A stretch of 8,514 nt of DNA from CAUZSN01 sp963582345 (GTDB lineage Bacteria; Planctomycetota; Planctomycetia; Planctomycetales; Planctomycetaceae): assembly GCA_963582345.1 (NCBI GenBank), contig CAUZSN010000114.1, positions 1 to 8,514 of the forward strand. The letters run 5' to 3'. The notes beneath the pieces were generated by a model, which saw only the letters and a list, made by a program, of their open reading frames with translations, searched no databases and was not told the origin of the DNA. This document shows, piece after piece, positions 6,329 through 8,514 of this stretch (its first letter is position 1; each line of letters opens with the position of its first letter). Both the position numbers and the translations under genes were made by a program.

Positions 6329-7192
6329 GTGGGCATTTACAGCCGCGACTACATTCGAGAGTCCCCGCAACGTCCCAAGCATGGAGGCAGCGGTTCGGTC
6401 TGCAAGTGGCTGATCATCATCACGGTCGTCGTTTTTGTCCTTCAGAATTTCAGCTCTGCAATCCAGGCGGGGTTGGAACTGCATCCGGCCAAGACCATTC
6501 ACGGCCAAGTTTGGCGGCTGATCACATACGCGTTCTGCCATTCCATGAACGACTTGTTTCATATCTTGTTCAACATGCTATTTATTTGGTGGTTTGGGAA
6601 GACGTTGGAGACGATGTATGGATCTCGGGAGTTCCTGTTGTTTTACTTGACGGCAGCGCTAGTTGCAGGAGTCACTTTTGTGACGTTTGGACTGTTTACC
6701 GGCGAACTGATCCCTGCCGTTGGAGCATCGGGGTCAGTGTTAGCGATTATGATGGTTTTCGCGCTTTTTTTCCCACATCAGCGGATCCTGCTGATGGGCA
6801 TTATCCCCATAGAAATTCGCTGGTTAGTGTTATTCTATATCATTTACGATTCGATGCCGATTCTGGGCAGCCTTCTCGGAGAGAATGTTCAAGACGGCAT
6901 CGCACATTCTGCGCATCTTGGCGGGCTGGCATTCGGATATGTGTACAAGAAGAAAAATATTCGACTCGAATATTTTCTGGGAAAGCTGCGTGTTCCACGT
7001 TTTGACCGGTTTTTCGGTTCTCGCAGCCGTATCCGCATCCACAAGGTGCCGACGAAATCGGAAAGTTACGATAATCTGGATGACCAAGTGGACGAGATCC
7101 TGAAAAAGTTCCACAAGAGTGGAGAGAGTAGTCTTACTGATCGCGAACGAGAGATTCTGAAAACGGCAAGTCAGCGGTACAAGAATCGGTAA
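6329..7192 (+). CDS. Rhomboid family intramembrane serine protease
   Basis: 287 residues; it cleaves membrane helices of partner proteins inside the bilayer. The start is GTG 6329: it gives MGIYSRDYIRESP, close to the GIYDRDY opening common in planctomycete rhomboids, and GGA at 6318-6320 is at fitting distance. Key residues: His78 and Asn82 in FHILFNMLFIWWFG (counterparts of GlpG His150/Asn154, oxyanion side), Ser134 nucleophile in VGASGSVL, and His196 in AHSAHLGGLAFG, the catalytic base. The WR motif of the L1 loop region is VWRLITYAF (61-69). Six membrane helices can be placed between about 25 and 207, so the core is complete. The last 80 residues are a basic then acidic cytosolic tail; its end, DEILKKFHKSGESSLTDRER, matches the DUF6576-type tail seen on many bacterial rhomboids. 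The substrate is unknown; single-pass neighbours are candidates by position only. Confidence 0.96.
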   Translation: MGIYSRDYIRESPQRPKHGGSGSVCKWLIIITVVVFVLQNFSSAIQAGLELHPAKTIHGQVWRLITYAFCHSMNDLFHILFNMLFIWWFGKTLETMYGSREFLLFYLTAALVAGVTFVTFGLFTGELIPAVGASGSVLAIMMVFALFFPHQRILLMGIIPIEIRWLVLFYIIYDSMPILGSLLGENVQDGIAHSAHLGGLAFGYVYKKKNIRLEYFLGKLRVPRFDRFFGSRSRIRIHKVPTKSESYDNLDDQVDEILKKFHKSGESSLTDREREILKTASQRYKNR

Positions 7193-7237
7193 CAGGAATT
7201 TGGATACAATCTGTAGCGATGGCTTCATCCGCTTTGA

Positions 7238-7266
7238 CAGCCGTCGTGGCCTGATGCCGTTTTTTT
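7238..7266 (+). terminator. Weak intrinsic terminator candidate after the rhomboid gene
   Basis: A run of seven T (7260-7266) follows a G/C-rich stretch. Possible stems are small: CAGCC with GGC-CTG (bulged, 7238-7253) or GGC-CTGAT-GCC (7248-7258). The T-run and location 46 bp after the stop are right, but the stem is poor. Confidence 0.25.
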
Positions 7267-7315
7267 CAATTGAACAAGTATGCACAGAAGGGGCACGCGG
7301 AACCAAAGTGCTCTC

Positions 7316-7350
7316 ACGCCTGTTTGGCCATGCAGTGGTTAAACAGGCGT
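7316..7350 (+). terminator. 15-bp hairpin between the convergent genes (3' end structure)
   Basis: ACGCCTGTTTGGCCA (7316-7330), loop TGCAG, TGGTTAAACAGGCGT (7336-7350). All 15 positions pair, two of them as G-U wobbles (7326/7340 and 7327/7339). On the minus strand those two become C-A mismatches, so the continuous stem exists only in the plus-strand RNA, downstream of the rhomboid gene. No T-run follows directly. It probably ends or protects the rhomboid transcript, and may also separate it from the converging gene. Confidence 0.5.
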
Positions 7351-7392
7351 TGTGCAAGCCAACGAGACGGCCTAGAAAAACGGGCCCACAGA

Positions 7393-8295
7393 TTACTTGC
7401 GAAGCAGTTGACGACGGGTTTGCCAAACTATCGCTGCCGAGGGAGCCGGAACGAACTGGCTATTTCGTCCGGATACCGGCTTCGGGGGTATTGAATTTTC
7501 GAACGGGTCGGTGATCAGGTCATTTCTGATATGGCTATCAAAGTGTGCCGCATTATCCTGGGCCTTGACTGTGGTGCGCTCGTCATAGTGATCAGCCAGC
7601 GGTGGCTCCATAAACTTCGGATCGGGAATGGGAACGATCTTTGACTTAGACGACTTTTGGGCAGTCCGCAGTGAAGGCACAATAAGCGACGGCATGGTCG
7701 TGGTGGCAGTAGGTGTATAGTTGGGCAAGGGCCGAATCGTTAATGGGGCGGTTGGGCGTGTGTGAGCATAATCAGTTCGAGGAATATACGGCAAAGCCGG
7801 TTGCTGCACCAGTCGGGTGGAAAGCTGTGGGATGCGTCGATTGACCTGATACGGAACTGTTCGGTAACTGAGTCGTTGTTGATACACCGTCTGCTTAGTT
7901 CGTTGAGTTACTAACTTCGGCACCCAAACGGTCTGATAACTTCCTTGGTCGACGAGTACATCGCGGAACATAGTCGCTGGAACGATATCGATTTGGATTT
8001 TTCGACGGTACTCGACTGATGGCACGTCATGGTAGGTCACGATTTTCTGTTGTCGGAAATGTGTGTTGATGGCAGGGCTCGACGGTGCATTGAAAACGGG
8101 ATTTGAAATTCTGTGCTGTTGGAATGCAGGCTGCGGGTGCCCATATTTATGAACTAACGGACAACAAGGCTGAGATGGCTGGCAACCACGACAACGGGTG
8201 TTCGAAGGATCAGAAAACAGCTGTGTTTGAGCCGAACTTGGGAAAATGAAACTAATTGCCACCAACAATAGCATGGCACGCATCGCAGTGGACAT
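7393..8295 (-). CDS. Secreted proline-rich protein of planctomycete type, function unknown
   Basis: 300 residues read on the minus strand. The start ATG (8295-8293) has an excellent ribosome site, AAGGAG, at 8304-8309 with 8-nt spacing. Residues 1-22 form a signal peptide: MSTAMRA, hydrophobic MLLLVAISFIF, then PSSA cut before Gln23. A Cys cluster follows (Cys35, 38, 44, 45 in CRGCQPSQPCC), suited to disulfides or metal. The core (about 85-165) has a recurring V-P/Y-x pattern, including VPATMFRDVLVDQGSYQTVW, VPKLVTQRTKQTVYQQR and YRTVPYQVNRRIP; strings of this kind recur in secreted planctomycete proteins. Beyond about 165 it is low-complexity, rich in Pro, Thr and Ser, and the C-terminus is basic. 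No enzyme motif is present. It faces the rhomboid gene tail to tail. A structural surface or cell-envelope role is likely but inferred. Confidence 0.88.
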   Translation of the reverse strand: MSTAMRAMLLLVAISFIFPSSAQTQLFSDPSNTRCRGCQPSQPCCPLVHKYGHPQPAFQQHRISNPVFNAPSSPAINTHFRQQKIVTYHDVPSVEYRRKIQIDIVPATMFRDVLVDQGSYQTVWVPKLVTQRTKQTVYQQRLSYRTVPYQVNRRIPQLSTRLVQQPALPYIPRTDYAHTRPTAPLTIRPLPNYTPTATTTMPSLIVPSLRTAQKSSKSKIVPIPDPKFMEPPLADHYDERTTVKAQDNAAHFDSHIRNDLITDPFENSIPPKPVSGRNSQFVPAPSAAIVWQTRRQLLRK

Positions 8296-8445
8296 TGCTC
8301 AAGCTCCTTTTCCAACGTACGCATCAATTACGGACGTCGCAATGCAGTTTAGACTTTGAGTGGGACGAGGATATGCTCCACGAGCGCAGCATCGCTACTT
8401 TAATCCTGAAATCTGGTATCGGCGAAAGCTCAGCAGCCGCCTTAA

Positions 8446-8477
8446 TCCGAATAAACCAAAAGCTCACATTATTCGGA
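8446..8477. repeat. 9-bp inverted repeat upstream of the minus-strand gene
   Basis: TCCGAATAA (8446-8454) and TTATTCGGA (8469-8477) are exact inverted copies with a 14-nt spacer. The repeat lies about 150 bp upstream of the minus-strand start. No T-run follows on either strand. It could be an operator for the secreted protein gene or the end signal of a gene beyond the window. The rest of 8310-8514 shows no gene or clear -10/-35 pair. Confidence 0.4.
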
Positions 8478-8514
8478 AAACTCTTACATGTGCCCGTTTG
8501 GGAGATTGACTAGC

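Noticed and set aside
6310..7005. A 231-codon plus-strand frame overlapping the rhomboid gene.
   Set aside because: It is the +1/+2 shadow of the rhomboid, which has all catalytic motifs in its own frame.
7200..7514. A 104-codon plus-strand frame after the rhomboid gene.
   Set aside because: It runs antisense into the well-supported minus-strand gene and crosses the hairpin at 7316-7350; composition is not protein-like.

Overview
The window looks like part of a planctomycete chromosome (Planctomycetota). The strongest evidence is a secreted protein of the planctomycete-specific TIGR03009 type, a rhomboid protease whose N-terminus reads GIYSRDY (the usual planctomycete form is GIYDRDY), a TPR protein of planctomycete style, and a secreted proline-rich protein with a repeating V-P/Y-x pattern. 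Non-coding gaps are long and mixed GTG/ATG starts are used, which also fits. Family names were assigned by reading the sequence, not by a database search.

Layout. (1) 1-1734, plus strand: the 3' part of a spermidine-synthase-like gene, cut by the window edge, followed 30 bp later by a histidine-phosphatase (phosphoglycerate-mutase-like) gene; the spacing suggests co-transcription. (2) 1735-1954: leader region with an extended -10 candidate, a near-perfect palindrome and an overlapping hairpin. (3) 1955-3049: secreted TIGR03009 protein with a C-terminal PASTA-like domain. (4) 3050-3615: 566 bp without a convincing gene, but with an extended -10 candidate and several strong inverted repeats. 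(5) 3616-7192, plus strand: TPR protein, a 58-residue membrane microprotein starting 3 bp after the TPR stop, a membrane-anchored coiled-coil protein, and a rhomboid intramembrane serine protease that probably has its own promoter with a perfect TATAAT. (6) 7193-7392: convergent intergenic region with a 15-bp hairpin. (7) 7393-8295, minus strand: a secreted, proline-rich, Cys-containing protein, then 219 bp of upstream DNA holding a 9-bp inverted repeat.

How the genes relate. Most products are envelope-associated: the TIGR03009/PASTA protein and the minus-strand protein are exported; the microprotein, the coiled-coil protein and the rhomboid sit in the membrane; the TPR protein is a cytosolic scaffold candidate. 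A shared envelope role, including cleavage of a neighbour by the rhomboid, is possible but is only inference. No CRISPR array, insertion sequence, tRNA, rRNA, toxin-antitoxin pair or phage gene was seen, and there is no clear new defence or biosynthetic system. The least explained parts are the 58-residue microprotein and the structured 3050-3615 gap.
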